Assembly (NCBI GenBank): GCA_965247775.1
Contig: OZ252031.1
Coordinates: 1,426,001 to 1,490,000, forward strand
DNA: 64,000 bases
Direction of reading: 5' to 3'
Source: G965247775 sp965247775
GTDB lineage: Bacteria; Chloroflexota; Dehalococcoidia; Bin125
The position numbers and the translations under genes are program-made. Of this stretch, positions 34,269 through 42,772 are shown in pieces. Under the pieces are notes generated by a model. It did no database searches and was not told where the DNA came from. It worked only from the letters and a program-made list of their open reading frames with translations. The stretch's first letter is position 1. Each line of letters opens with the position of its first letter.

Positions 34269-35233
34269 TCGCGCGGTTCCAGATCCAGCGTGTGCCGTAG
34301 CGCCCCTCGCAGCCCGAAGAGCGGCGCGAAGCCGGTCAGCGCCCGCAACGGGGTATCATCGATCACGTGCGGACGTGCCGTCAGGTCCGCATACCGCTCC
34401 ACCCCCGCCGGTGCGTCCAGCAGCCGCCGCCCTACCCCCCCCGATCCATCCAACAGGCGCGCCACCCAAAGCGGGATCGGCGCCGGCCGCCCCCCCCGCC
34501 CGCTCATCGCTCGCGCCTGCGCCACCACGCTGCGCCAGTCCGTATCGATGCTCTTCACGTGCAGGATTCGGTCCTGCGTCTCCTCCAGCGCCTCGAGCGC
34601 CGCCCACGCCGCCCGGCCCAGGTCCGGCCCGTACGCCAGCGAGATCCGCGCCCGCCCACCGCACACCAGGCGCGGCCGCCGCGCCCGCATGAAATAGTCC
34701 AGCGTGCGCTGCAACACCCCATCATCCCGCGGCCCGAAGGTCGGCGCCGCCCGCAACACCAGCAGCGGCAGCCGCCGCCGGTACGTCCGCGCCACCCGCT
34801 CCGCTGTCGCCAGGCTCTGATCGACCGCCGTGCAGGGCCGGGCCGCCCAGCTCTCGTCCACCGCCCAGTCCGGCAGCGACGCCCCGTACGTCAGCGTCGA
34901 CGACAGCTGCACGAACCCCTCCACCTCCGCCTCCAGGCTCGCGTCCAGCAGGGCCGTCGTCGACTCCACGTTCGCCGCCGCGTACGCCGGCGCCGCGTGC
35001 CCTGGCGTCGCCAGCCGCGGCCCGTTCACGACATAGCGCGCACCCCGCAGCACGGTCCGCAACGCCGCCCCGTCCCGCAGGTCTGTCGCCTCCACTCGTA
35101 CGCCGAAGTCGGTCAGCCAAGCCGCCTCCGCCCCCGGCCCCACCAGCGCCACGAGATCCACGTCGTGGCGCGCGACCTCGCCCACCACGTGGCCGCCCAG
35201 GAACCCGCCCGCCCCGCTCACCACAATCCGCAT
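34265..35233 (-). CDS. NAD-dependent epimerase/dehydratase-family protein
   Basis: A 322-residue extended SDR. The cofactor loop is VSGAGGFLGG; the catalytic serine region is QLSSTLTYG, but at the Tyr-x3-Lys position no clean YxxxK is visible (SLATAERVARTYRRRLP), so it may be non-catalytic or unusual. Relatives act on nucleotide sugars, sterols or flavonoids. The ATG 35233 has no ribosome-binding site and TACACT 6 nt upstream. A different epimerase-family gene is at 38522. Confidence 0.78.
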   Translation of the reverse strand: MRIVVSGAGGFLGGHVVGEVARHDVDLVALVGPGAEAAWLTDFGVRVEATDLRDGAALRTVLRGARYVVNGPRLATPGHAAPAYAAANVESTTALLDASLEAEVEGFVQLSSTLTYGASLPDWAVDESWAARPCTAVDQSLATAERVARTYRRRLPLLVLRAAPTFGPRDDGVLQRTLDYFMRARRPRLVCGGRARISLAYGPDLGRAAWAALEALEETQDRILHVKSIDTDWRSVVAQARAMSGRGGRPAPIPLWVARLLDGSGGVGRRLLDAPAGVERYADLTARPHVIDDTPLRALTGFAPLFGLRGALRHTLDLEPRD

Positions 35234-35239
35234 ACCCCG

Positions 35240-35245
35240 AGTGTA
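35240..35245 (-). promoter_or_regulatory. Putative -10 box of the 35233 gene (leaderless)
   Basis: TACACT is 6 nt before the minus-strand ATG at 35233. Confidence 0.45.
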
Positions 35246-35329
35246 TCCGGCCTGTACCTGATCATCCCCCACCCGGGAACTGCTAGGCTGACCTCCCGCA
35301 TAGGCCGCACCGCAAGCGTCTGGAATGCC

Positions 35330-35614
35330 GTGTCCCGTCCAATCGGACCCTCACTCGGCGCGATCTACGAGTCCTCGCCCCTCCCCACGACGGCCGGTGC
35401 CGTCCGCGTCCGCGCCCGTGGCATCAACTGGCGCACGCCCCGGGGCAGCCTGCGCCGCCTGCGGCCTGTCGAGGTCCGCGTCACCCGCCCCGATGGGCGC
35501 CGCGACCGCCTCCCCGTCAACGATCCGAACGGACGCACCCTCTACCGCTTCACTGCGATCGGCGCCTTCGTCGCACTGGCCGCCCTCTGCATTGAGAGGA
35601 TCCGCACCCCATGA
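35330..35614 (+). CDS. Small protein with C-terminal membrane helix
   Basis: About 94 residues from GTG 35330. A basic beta-rich part (AVRVRARGINWRTPRGSLRR) is followed by a C-terminal hydrophobic helix (FTAIGAFVALAALCIERI). Its stop overlaps the ATG of the GerW/YtfJ-like gene (ATGA), indicating coupled translation and a shared job. No family recognised; the start is uncertain. Confidence 0.55.
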   Translation: MSRPIGPSLGAIYESSPLPTTAGAVRVRARGINWRTPRGSLRRLRPVEVRVTRPDGRRDRLPVNDPNGRTLYRFTAIGAFVALAALCIERIRTP

Positions 35615-36003
35615 CCACCGCAGCCAATGAATCCATCGGCGACACCATCACCGGCGCCCTTGGCCGCATCCCCTCGATCGCCAGCGCCGACGCGGTCGTC
35701 GGCCCCGCTCAGGAGAAGAACGGCCGCATCGCCATCCCGCTCGCCACCGTCTCCGCGGGCTTCGGCCTCGGCCTCGGCAGCGGCCCCTCCCATGCCGCCA
35801 GCGACCCGCATGCCGGCCAGCAAGGCGGTGGCGGCGGCGGCGGGGCTCGCGCCCGTCCGGTCGCCGTCGTCGAACTGACCGAGGACGACCTCAAAGTGCA
35901 TCAGGTCGTCGACAGCACCCGCATCGCCGTCGCCTCACTCATCCTCGCCGCCTGGTGCGTCTACTGGATTACGCGCACCATCCGGGTCTTCCGCCGCAAG
36001 TAG
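35611..36003 (+). CDS. GerW/YtfJ-family protein
   Basis: A 130-residue protein. The core VVGPAQEKNGRIAIPLATVS followed by GFGLGLGSG is the GerW (YtfJ) signature; a glycine-rich linker and a C-terminal membrane helix (LILAAWCVYWITRTI) follow. In Bacillus the family is tied to spores, but members are common in non-sporulating Actinobacteria and Chloroflexota with unknown function. It is coupled to the small membrane protein just upstream. Confidence 0.82.
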   Translation: MTTAANESIGDTITGALGRIPSIASADAVVGPAQEKNGRIAIPLATVSAGFGLGLGSGPSHAASDPHAGQQGGGGGGGARARPVAVVELTEDDLKVHQVVDSTRIAVASLILAAWCVYWITRTIRVFRRK

Positions 36004-36060
36004 CGCGGCGCCGCCCGCCCGCCTCGGTACCGCCCGGCCGGCCAGCCGCGCCCCGCAGCC

Positions 36061-37425
36061 TCATGGCAGCTCGCGCAGCAACTCCAACTGATACTGCAGG
36101 CTCGGATCCCAGAGCATGAACCCCTCCCCGCCCGCCTGCGCCGCCGCGTCGATCTGCGCCTGCACTTCGCGCGCGCCGTAGAACAACTTCTGCTCCCCGT
36201 AGTCGTGGAAGTCTTGCAGCCATGGCCGCACGATGATCGACTCATACCCCGCCAGCCGCGACACCGCCGCCGACACGCTGCTCAGCACCACCGTGAACGG
36301 ATCCGCCGGCGGATACTCCAGCCCAAACCAGCCCGTCGTCCACGTGCTCGGGTACACCATGGGCGAAAAGTAGTCCAGGTGCGGCACCAGCTCCTCCAGC
36401 ACCTGCCCAATGCCGTCGTCATGCGGCACGATCGTCGTCAGCCCGAACGTGTCGAACGCCAGCGCCGCCCCAGCCGCGTGCAGCGCCGGCGCCGCCTCCG
36501 CCGCGAACTGCGCGATGATCGCCGACCGCTCCGCCGCCGTCACCCGCGCCCGCAGCTCCATGCCCCCCTCCGTCGGCAGTCGCACGTAGTCGTACTGCAC
36601 CTCCTCGAAGAACCGCGCCGCGTTCACCCCGATCTCAATGTTGTGCTGCCGCGCCAGATCGCTGAAGGGATTCGTCCACGCCAGCCCCAGCCCGTCACGG
36701 AAAATCTCACCACTGAATGATCGGAGCGCCGTCGCCGGCCGGCCCACCGCCAGCCAGCTATCGAGGAACGTCACAACCCGCGCGATCCGATAGATCCCCA
36801 ACTCGCCCAGATCCTGCAGGAACCCTTCGACGTCCGTAAACGTGGACCGCACCGCGTCCAAGTCCCTCGCCGTTTCGTTCGCCACCAGCGGCAGCACCGC
36901 GCCCCCCTCATCCTTTACGTCCACCACCAGCGCCGTGATCGCTCCCTCCCGCGCCAGCCCCGTCGCCCACGCCAGCATGGACGGATCCTTCAGCATGTCG
37001 TACGGCAGGTAGATCGCCCGCACCGCCAGCGGCTTCATGAACGCCACCACGAAGTCCGATGCCGTCTCTTCGCGCAGCACCTCGTACCCCGCCGCCACGA
37101 CGCTCACCCGGTTCGTGCGAATCGACGCGGGGATCGTGAAACGCCCCCTCTCGTCGCTCTCCACCGTCCCCACCCCCGTCCCAACGTGTGCGTGCCCCAC
37201 CCGCAACAGCCGCCCCTCCCGCCACGTCACCACCACGCCGTGCAGCGATCGGGGGATCTGCTGCACGGACGCCTCGGCCTGGGACGCCGCCGCCCCCCGG
37301 CCACCCCCGTCGGCGCCCGCAGCGATCACCAGCCCCGGCGCCGCCAGAAGCACGATTACGAATGACGCAACCAGCAGCCGCGACAAGCGCCGCACGCGAG
37401 GTCCTCGTTCGCCACCCAGCCTCAT
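36061..37425 (-). CDS. Putative glycoside-hydrolase-like protein (DUF4015 type), secreted
   Basis: A 454-residue protein from ATG 37425, beginning with a signal peptide (RLLVASFVIVLLAAPGLVIA). A small beta domain (HGVVVTWREGRLLRVGHAHV) precedes a TIM-barrel-like domain with AIYLPYDMLKDPSML, ALVVDVKDEGG, VQYDYVRLPTEGG and YFSPMVYPSTW, the pattern of the DUF4015 glycosidase-like family. It probably acts on cell-wall or exported polysaccharide. GTG 37494 is a less likely upstream start. Confidence 0.8.
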   Translation of the reverse strand: MRLGGERGPRVRRLSRLLVASFVIVLLAAPGLVIAAGADGGGRGAAASQAEASVQQIPRSLHGVVVTWREGRLLRVGHAHVGTGVGTVESDERGRFTIPASIRTNRVSVVAAGYEVLREETASDFVVAFMKPLAVRAIYLPYDMLKDPSMLAWATGLAREGAITALVVDVKDEGGAVLPLVANETARDLDAVRSTFTDVEGFLQDLGELGIYRIARVVTFLDSWLAVGRPATALRSFSGEIFRDGLGLAWTNPFSDLARQHNIEIGVNAARFFEEVQYDYVRLPTEGGMELRARVTAAERSAIIAQFAAEAAPALHAAGAALAFDTFGLTTIVPHDDGIGQVLEELVPHLDYFSPMVYPSTWTTGWFGLEYPPADPFTVVLSSVSAAVSRLAGYESIIVRPWLQDFHDYGEQKLFYGAREVQAQIDAAAQAGGEGFMLWDPSLQYQLELLRELP

Positions 37426-37495
37426 TCTTCCACAGACCTCGCAGTCAACCCAGCGCGGGGCCAGCCGCCTGGCCCGCCGCCCCCTGTCTCCCACC

Positions 37496-37876
37496 CTAGC
37501 GCGGCCCCGACCGGGCTTCGCGCTCCGCTGCTTCCTTAAGGTTCGCCAGCCCCTGCGTTATGGCGAGCATGTACGGTGTCCCGCCTCGCCCCAGGCTCAC
37601 GATGTTCGCCAGCGAGTGTCGCATCCCGTACGGCGCCACCACCGCCGCCACCTCCGTGTGCTGCATCGCTCGCGTCAGCGCGTAGTCGTAGCGCACCCTC
37701 AGCCCCCAGCCCAGCCGCACGTCCAGAACCAGCGCACGCGGCGCCTCCTGCCGGACGATCGCCGCCCGTCCGCTCTCCACCCCCTCCCGGACCTCCTCCA
37801 GCAGGATCCGCCAGATCACCTCCGGCGGCGCCTGGATCGCAAAGGCACGCTCGTTCTTCTTCTCCCGTCCGGCCAT
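37496..37876 (-). CDS. START/SRPBCC-like protein
   Basis: A 126-residue protein with an SRPBCC-like opening (FAIQAPPEVIWRILLEEV) and alternating strands, then a C-terminal helix (QGLANLKEAAEREARSG), as in small lipid- or ligand-binding START-like domains. It lies 28 nt after the HAD gene on the same strand, so it may belong to the same run as the sphingolipid-type genes. Ligand unknown. Confidence 0.62.
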   Translation of the reverse strand: MAGREKKNERAFAIQAPPEVIWRILLEEVREGVESGRAAIVRQEAPRALVLDVRLGWGLRVRYDYALTRAMQHTEVAAVVAPYGMRHSLANIVSLGRGGTPYMLAITQGLANLKEAAEREARSGPR

Positions 37877-37904
37877 GAGCGCGAGCCTAGCACCCGCCCC
37901 CGGC

Positions 37905-38522
37905 TTACCCCTCTTTCGCCAGCCCCGCGCGCAGCGCCGCCAAATCGTCCCACCGCCTCACCCCCGCCGGAAACGCCAGCCCGCGCGATCGCGGCCAATC
38001 GATCAAGTCCACCGCCACCCCGGACCGCGCCAGCAAGGCCGCCGTCGCCGCGTCGTCGTCCACGTGCCGCCTCACCCCCAGCCGTGCGCAGGCCCGCTCC
38101 TTGAACCGCGCCGACGACAGCCGTCGTCCGAATCGGGCGCTGTCGTTCAGCACCACCAGATCCAGGTGCGGCAGAATCTCGTGCCGCTCCAGCCAGCCCA
38201 GCGTCGACTCCCGCCCCCGCCAATCGCGCGCACTCAGCGCGATGACTCGGTACGACACCGTCGCCGCTCGCACCACCTCGGCCGCCCCCGGCATCGCTCC
38301 ACGCCGCAGATAGCGCACCCGGTAGAAGCTCCCCATCAACAGCCGATCCCAGGCGCTCGCCGGCCCCACCAGGTCCGGCGCTCCCACCGGCCCTGTCCCC
38401 CCCGGCGCGGGCGCCATGCCGACGTCGCGATTCATCGTCAGATCTTGGTTCAGCGGTGGCCGCGCCAGCACCCCATCGATGTCGAACGACAGGATCGGAC
38501 GATCGTCCACGCCACCCGCCAT
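37905..38522 (-). CDS. HAD-like phosphatase
   Basis: A 205-residue protein starting from ATG 38522, where its first base is shared with the TGA of the upstream epimerase gene (TGATG). Motif I is LSFDIDGVLARPP (Asp nucleophile and second Asp), motif II is VIALSAR, and DDDAA near the C-terminus may be motif IV. It is probably a small-molecule phosphatase. Tight coupling to the epimerase and the serine-palmitoyltransferase-like gene suggests a lipid or sugar-phosphate substrate. Confidence 0.72.
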   Translation of the reverse strand: MAGGVDDRPILSFDIDGVLARPPLNQDLTMNRDVGMAPAPGGTGPVGAPDLVGPASAWDRLLMGSFYRVRYLRRGAMPGAAEVVRAATVSYRVIALSARDWRGRESTLGWLERHEILPHLDLVVLNDSARFGRRLSSARFKERACARLGVRRHVDDDAATAALLARSGVAVDLIDWPRSRGLAFPAGVRRWDDLAALRAGLAKEG

Positions 38523-39505
38523 CAGACCCAGCCCTGCGCCCGGTACCATGCCAGCGTCGCTCGCAATCCCTCCCCCAGCGCCGTCCGGGCCTGCCACCCG
38601 GTCGCCTCGCGCAGCGCCGCGCTATCCGCCAGCCAGGCCCGTTGCCGCATCTCGACCGCCCGCGACCGGTCCAGCGCTGGCCTCCCCCCGCCCCACCGCG
38701 ACACCGCCTCACTGCCACGCGCCGCCAGCGAGAAGGCGGCCCCCGGCACGGGCACTGGCCACACCCGGTGCCCGAAGGCCTCCCCTAGCGCCACGATCAG
38801 CTCCCGCCAGGTATACGGCCCCTCGGCGTCGCTCACATGGAAAAACGGTGACCCACCCGGCGGCGCCGCGATCAGCGCCCCGACCGCCTCCGCCAGATCG
38901 GGGCCGTAGATCATCGTCACCTGATTCTCCCCGGCCCCCATCCGCACGACGTACCGCCACCGCGCCATGCGGAAAAACGGCAGCAACCCCCGATCCCCCG
39001 GACCGTACACGGCCGGCGGCCGTAGGATCTGCACCACCATCTCCCCACCGGCCAGCAACGCCGCGTCCTCCCCCTCCGCCTTCGACCGCCCGTACGCCGA
39101 CACCGGCCGCCGGGCCGCTCCCGCCGCCGCCGCCACACCACCGAGGCTCGGACCCTGCGCCGCCAGCGAGGACAGCAGCAGGAACCGCCCCACCCCCTCC
39201 CCCGCCGCCGCCCGCGCCAGCGCCGCGGTGCCCAGCGCATTCACCCGCCGGAACGCCGCCCGCTCCCGCGACGTCGTGAGCCCCGCCACGTGTACCACCG
39301 CCCCCACCCCAGCGCACGCCTCGCCCAGCTCAGCCGCCCCCGCCGCCGTCAGATCCCGATCCACGCGCTCGTAGCGCAGGCCCCCCAGCCGCGAGAGGTC
39401 ACTGCTCGCGCGGGCCAGCAGACGCAACTCGTGGCCCGCCCCCGTCAGCGCCGACGCCACGTGACCGCCCACGAACCCGCTGGCCCCCGTCAGCAAGACC
39501 CGCAT
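38522..39505 (-). CDS. NAD-dependent epimerase/dehydratase-family protein (ceramide-reductase-like candidate)
   Basis: A 327-residue extended SDR. It has the cofactor loop TGASGFVGG, VVHVAG, a catalytic serine in LLLSSLAAQG and YGRSKAEGE with the Tyr-x3-Lys pair intact, so it should be an active dehydrogenase or reductase. The start is 2 nt after the stop of the serine-palmitoyltransferase-like gene. In Caulobacter the ceramide reductase CerR is also of this family and lies near the palmitoyltransferase gene; by context it may reduce 3-ketosphinganine or a ceramide-like product. That assignment is inference. Confidence 0.85.
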   Translation of the reverse strand: MRVLLTGASGFVGGHVASALTGAGHELRLLARASSDLSRLGGLRYERVDRDLTAAGAAELGEACAGVGAVVHVAGLTTSRERAAFRRVNALGTAALARAAAGEGVGRFLLLSSLAAQGPSLGGVAAAAGAARRPVSAYGRSKAEGEDAALLAGGEMVVQILRPPAVYGPGDRGLLPFFRMARWRYVVRMGAGENQVTMIYGPDLAEAVGALIAAPPGGSPFFHVSDAEGPYTWRELIVALGEAFGHRVWPVPVPGAAFSLAARGSEAVSRWGGGRPALDRSRAVEMRQRAWLADSAALREATGWQARTALGEGLRATLAWYRAQGWV

Positions 39506-39507
39506 CG

Positions 39508-40770
39508 CTAGGCGATGACGCGGTGGCGGCGGCCCAACTCCCCGAACAACTCCAGCGCCCGCTCCAACTGCTCATCCGTGTGCGTCGCGATGTAGGACGT
39601 CCGCAGCATCGCCTGGCCCCGCGTCACCGCCGGCACCACCACCGCATTCGTGTACACCCCCCGCTGCAGCAGGTCCCGCCACAACATCGCCGCTTTCACC
39701 TCGCTGCCGATCCGGATCGGCACGATCGGCGACTCACTATCCCCAATATCGAACCCTAGCCCCCGCAGCCCCGCCCGCATCCGCGCCCCCAGCGCCTTCA
39801 CCCGCTCCACCCGCCACGGCTCCTCCCGCATGCAGCGCAGCGCCGCCAGCGCCGCCGCCGCCGACGCCGGCGGCAACGATGCGGTGAAGATCATCGGTCG
39901 GCCAAAATGCTTGATGTACTCCATCACCGGCGCCGGACCCGCGCAGAAGCCCCCCACCGATGCCAGCGTCTTGCTGAAGGTCCCAATCACCAAATCCACC
40001 CCCGCCCGCACCCCAAAGTGACTCGCCGTCCCGCGCCCCCCCTCCCCCATCGTCCCGATCGCGTGCGCGTCGTCCACCAGCAGCCGTGTCTCGTGGCGCA
40101 GGCATACCTCCGCGATCGCCGGCAGCGGCGCCACGTCGCCCCCCATCGAGTACACCCCGTCAATGATCACCAGGCGTCCTTCGTCGGAAGGCAACCGCTC
40201 GAGCGTCTCCTCCAGATTGCCAACATCGTTATGTCGAAACCGAACCGTCGCCCCCGGCGCCATCGCCGCCCCGTCGTAGATACTGGCGTGCACCCCCTTG
40301 TCGATCACCGCCGTGCAGCCCCGATCCACCACCGACGAGATCGCCCCCAGGTTCGCCAGGTACCCCGTCGAGAACACCAGAGCCGACTCCACCCCCAGGA
40401 ACGCCGCGATCTCCTCCTCCAGATCCTCGTGCAGCGCCGTCGTCCCGTTCAGCAGCCGCGATCCCGTCATTGACGGCCCGTAGTGCTCCAGCGCCTCCCG
40501 TGCCGCCTGCATCACTTTCGGATGCCGCGTCAGCCCCAGGTAATTGTTGGAGCCCAGCATTAGCACGCGCTCGCCGTTGACGATCGCTTCGTTGCCCTCG
40601 TTCACGTCCACCGGCTGGAAGAACGGGTAGAGCCCAACCGCCTGCGCTTGCTTGGCGAGGTGGAAATGGCTGATCCGCTGGAAAATGTCCGGACCCTTGA
40701 CATCAAGGTGGCGCCCCTCGATCTCCTCCAGCGCCAGCCCTTCAGCCTCCAGATCGCTTGCCTGGGTCAT
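39508..40770 (-). CDS. Alpha-oxoamine synthase, serine palmitoyltransferase-like
   Basis: A 420-residue PLP enzyme that joins an amino acid with an acyl-CoA/ACP. Signatures: MLGSNNYLGLTRHP, GSRLLNGT, FSTGYLANLG, DDAHAIG, the PLP lysine in GTFSKTLASVGGF, and LRTSYIATHTDEQ near the end. The N-terminal QAVGLYPFFQPVD and the phrases FSTGY, GTFSKTLAS and ATHT are close to Bacteroides-type serine palmitoyltransferases; glycine C-acetyltransferase and 8-amino-7-oxononanoate synthase are the alternatives. No biotin or threonine genes are near, but a reductase and an AUR1-like gene are. Confidence 0.87.
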   Translation of the reverse strand: MTQASDLEAEGLALEEIEGRHLDVKGPDIFQRISHFHLAKQAQAVGLYPFFQPVDVNEGNEAIVNGERVLMLGSNNYLGLTRHPKVMQAAREALEHYGPSMTGSRLLNGTTALHEDLEEEIAAFLGVESALVFSTGYLANLGAISSVVDRGCTAVIDKGVHASIYDGAAMAPGATVRFRHNDVGNLEETLERLPSDEGRLVIIDGVYSMGGDVAPLPAIAEVCLRHETRLLVDDAHAIGTMGEGGRGTASHFGVRAGVDLVIGTFSKTLASVGGFCAGPAPVMEYIKHFGRPMIFTASLPPASAAAALAALRCMREEPWRVERVKALGARMRAGLRGLGFDIGDSESPIVPIRIGSEVKAAMLWRDLLQRGVYTNAVVVPAVTRGQAMLRTSYIATHTDEQLERALELFGELGRRHRVIA

Positions 40771-40863
40771 CGCGGCACACCGTTTCCCAACGCCGGCCGC
40801 CGCCGCCCGCCGGGCCTCACGGCCGCCCCCCGGGTCGGCCGGGTTGCCGTCAGCCTACGGGAG

Positions 40864-41640
40864 TCAGCCGGAACCGGCCAACGGGTCCGCACCCTCTTCG
40901 CCTCGCCGCCACCTCCGCGGCAGCACCGCCGGCCAGGGCCTGCCCCGCTCGATCCGCCCCGCGATCCGCATCCCGATCAGCGCCACCAGGGCCCCCAAGA
41001 CCGCGTCCAGGAACCAGTGGTTCCCCGTCGCCACAATGCTCACCAACATCACCAGCGGCAGCGCCAGCGCCAGCCCCGCACCTTTCCGCCCGCCCACCAT
41101 CCGATGCATCGTCATCCCCGTGATCATCGCGAACCCCAGGTGCATGCTCGGCACCGCGGCGAACTGGTTGACCAGACTCGAATCCTCGTACTGCAGCGCG
41201 AACACGCCCCGCAGCGTATCCACGAACCCCGCCCCGGGCAGCAGGCGCGGCGGCGCCACCGGGAAGGTCAGATAGATCACCAGCGCGATCGCCCCCGACG
41301 CGAAAATCGCATTGCGCGTCCAGGCGTAATCCGCACGATGCCGGTAGAACGCCCACACCGCCATCGCGATGAGCAACGGGAAGTGCCCCCAGAAGTACCA
41401 GAGGCTCAGCGCGTCCACCAGCCCGTGCCACGTCACCAACGTCGCCTGCACGTTCAGCTCCGCGAAGATCCCCAACCCCCGCTCCACCCGCACCAAGACC
41501 TCCGCGTTCTCGAACGCGTCCAGCGCCCGCCCCGACGAGAGCGAGCGCACGACCTCGTACAGCATGTACGCGAAGGCGACGAGCACGGCCTCCCGCCCGA
41601 AGCGAAAGAGCGTGAGTCGCGGGATAAGGGATCTGATCAT
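40864..41640 (-). CDS. PAP2_3/AUR1-like inositolphosphotransferase-family membrane protein
   Basis: A 258-residue membrane protein from ATG 41640 with about six helices. The catalytic blocks are FPVAPPRLLPG, VPSMHLGFAMI (with His) and GNHWFLDAVLGALVA (with His and Asp), the layout of the PAP2_3 (AUR1) family rather than of ordinary lipid phosphatases. Eukaryotic AUR1 moves inositol phosphate onto ceramide. The gene is 93 nt upstream of the serine-palmitoyltransferase-like gene on the same strand, a combination that suggests phosphosphingolipid head-group attachment. Confidence 0.8.
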   Translation of the reverse strand: MIRSLIPRLTLFRFGREAVLVAFAYMLYEVVRSLSSGRALDAFENAEVLVRVERGLGIFAELNVQATLVTWHGLVDALSLWYFWGHFPLLIAMAVWAFYRHRADYAWTRNAIFASGAIALVIYLTFPVAPPRLLPGAGFVDTLRGVFALQYEDSSLVNQFAAVPSMHLGFAMITGMTMHRMVGGRKGAGLALALPLVMLVSIVATGNHWFLDAVLGALVALIGMRIAGRIERGRPWPAVLPRRWRRGEEGADPLAGSG

Positions 41641-41806
41641 CAGCCTACTCGGCGGCAGCAGGGTACCGGAACCGCCTCGCCGCTCGCAACGCTCGCCGCC
41701 TTCTCCCAACCGATACGCCAACACAGCGCCACGCGGATTGGTAGCATGCGATCGCCCGCTGCTCCGGCCCGCCCCCGGAGCCGCCCCGGCACGGGAAGGC
41801 GGACCC

Positions 41807-42232
41807 ATGGCCGACGCCCCCCGCGATCTCGCCCCACCCTGGCTCGACACCCTCTTCGACGCCATCTACGGCGCCTACAACACCCGCGACGCCGCCGCGA
41901 CCGCCCGCTGCTACACCCCGGATGTCGCCATCACCATCAACGGCGAACCCGGCCCCGCCGACCGTGAGGCCTTCATCGAAGGGCTGCACGAGCAGTGGCG
42001 CGGCTTCCCCGACGTCACCGTCACCGAAACCAACCGCATCGTGATCGGCAACACCGTCGTCACCGAGATGCTCGTCGACGGCCACAACAGCGCCCCCTTC
42101 CTCGAGCGCCCCCCCACCGGCAAACGCTGGCGCAGCCAGCTCGCCTGGGTCTGCACCGTGCAGGACGGGCAGGTCGCCGCCCTCCGCGTCTACATCGACA
42201 ACCGCGCCCTCCTGGACGCCGTCCGGCCCTAG
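41807..42232 (+). CDS. SnoaL-like (NTF2-fold) protein
   Basis: A 141-residue protein with the SnoaL/ester-cyclase pattern: YGAYNTRDAAATARCYTPDV, GPADREAFIEGLHEQWRGFP, then PPTGKRWRSQLAW and CTVQDGQVAALRVYID. These cone-shaped domains bind small molecules and include polyketide cyclases and steroid isomerases. The ATG 41807 has GGGAAGG upstream. Convergent, 4-nt overlap with the GYD gene. Confidence 0.83.
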   Translation: MADAPRDLAPPWLDTLFDAIYGAYNTRDAAATARCYTPDVAITINGEPGPADREAFIEGLHEQWRGFPDVTVTETNRIVIGNTVVTEMLVDGHNSAPFLERPPTGKRWRSQLAWVCTVQDGQVAALRVYIDNRALLDAVRP

Positions 42233-42627
42233 CCGCCCGCCGCCCCCCGCTTCCCGCCACGCCGCTTCTTCGCGCCCTTCGCGGTCGCCGTCGGCGACCG
42301 ATCACGCCGCAGCACGCGCCGCTCCTCCGCCAGGGCCTCCTCGTCCAGGAACATCTGCGCGAAGTCCCGCGTCGGCATCCCCACCATCGTCTCGTAGCGA
42401 ATATTCCCCCCCGCCGCCTCGCGGTTCAGAATCGTCATCGCCACTTCCATCGACGGGCAGTCCAGCGTCACGACGAAGTCGTACGGCCCCATCGTCGCGT
42501 ACGACGAAATCACCCGTCCCCCCAGCAATTTCACCCGCTTCACCGCCTCTTCGTGGCGCGCCGTGAGATGGTCCAGATTGCGCATTCCCTCGGGCGTCAC
42601 CCTGCCCAACGCTACGAAGATCGGCAT
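42229..42627 (-). CDS. GYD domain protein
   Basis: A 132-residue protein: MPIFVALGRVTPEG, GRVISSYATMGPYDFVVTLD and later a basic tail (AKKRRGGKRG). The first 95 residues match the GYD (ferredoxin-like dimeric) domain of unknown function, where GPYDFV corresponds to the name-giving motif. ATG 42627 has AAGGAG 8 nt upstream. The Lys/Arg tail is an addition not usual in the family. Confidence 0.8.
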   Translation of the reverse strand: MPIFVALGRVTPEGMRNLDHLTARHEEAVKRVKLLGGRVISSYATMGPYDFVVTLDCPSMEVAMTILNREAAGGNIRYETMVGMPTRDFAQMFLDEEALAEERRVLRRDRSPTATAKGAKKRRGGKRGAAGG

Positions 42628-42772
42628 GGCGTCGCTCCTTCCCGCGCGGCCGGCCGCCACGACCGACAGTCTACGCCCCTGCACCCCCTTCCATCGGCCC
42701 GGCCTTGCGCCCAGGCGACGGCGCGATACAGTGCGAACAACTGGTGGCGGGCTCTCGAACCGGAGGGCCCGA

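Noticed and set aside
34265..41640. Including the second epimerase (34265) and PAP2 (33567) in the sphingolipid locus
   Set aside because: They are several genes away; the epimerase has no clean YxxxK and the PAP2 protein is of the ordinary phosphatase type.
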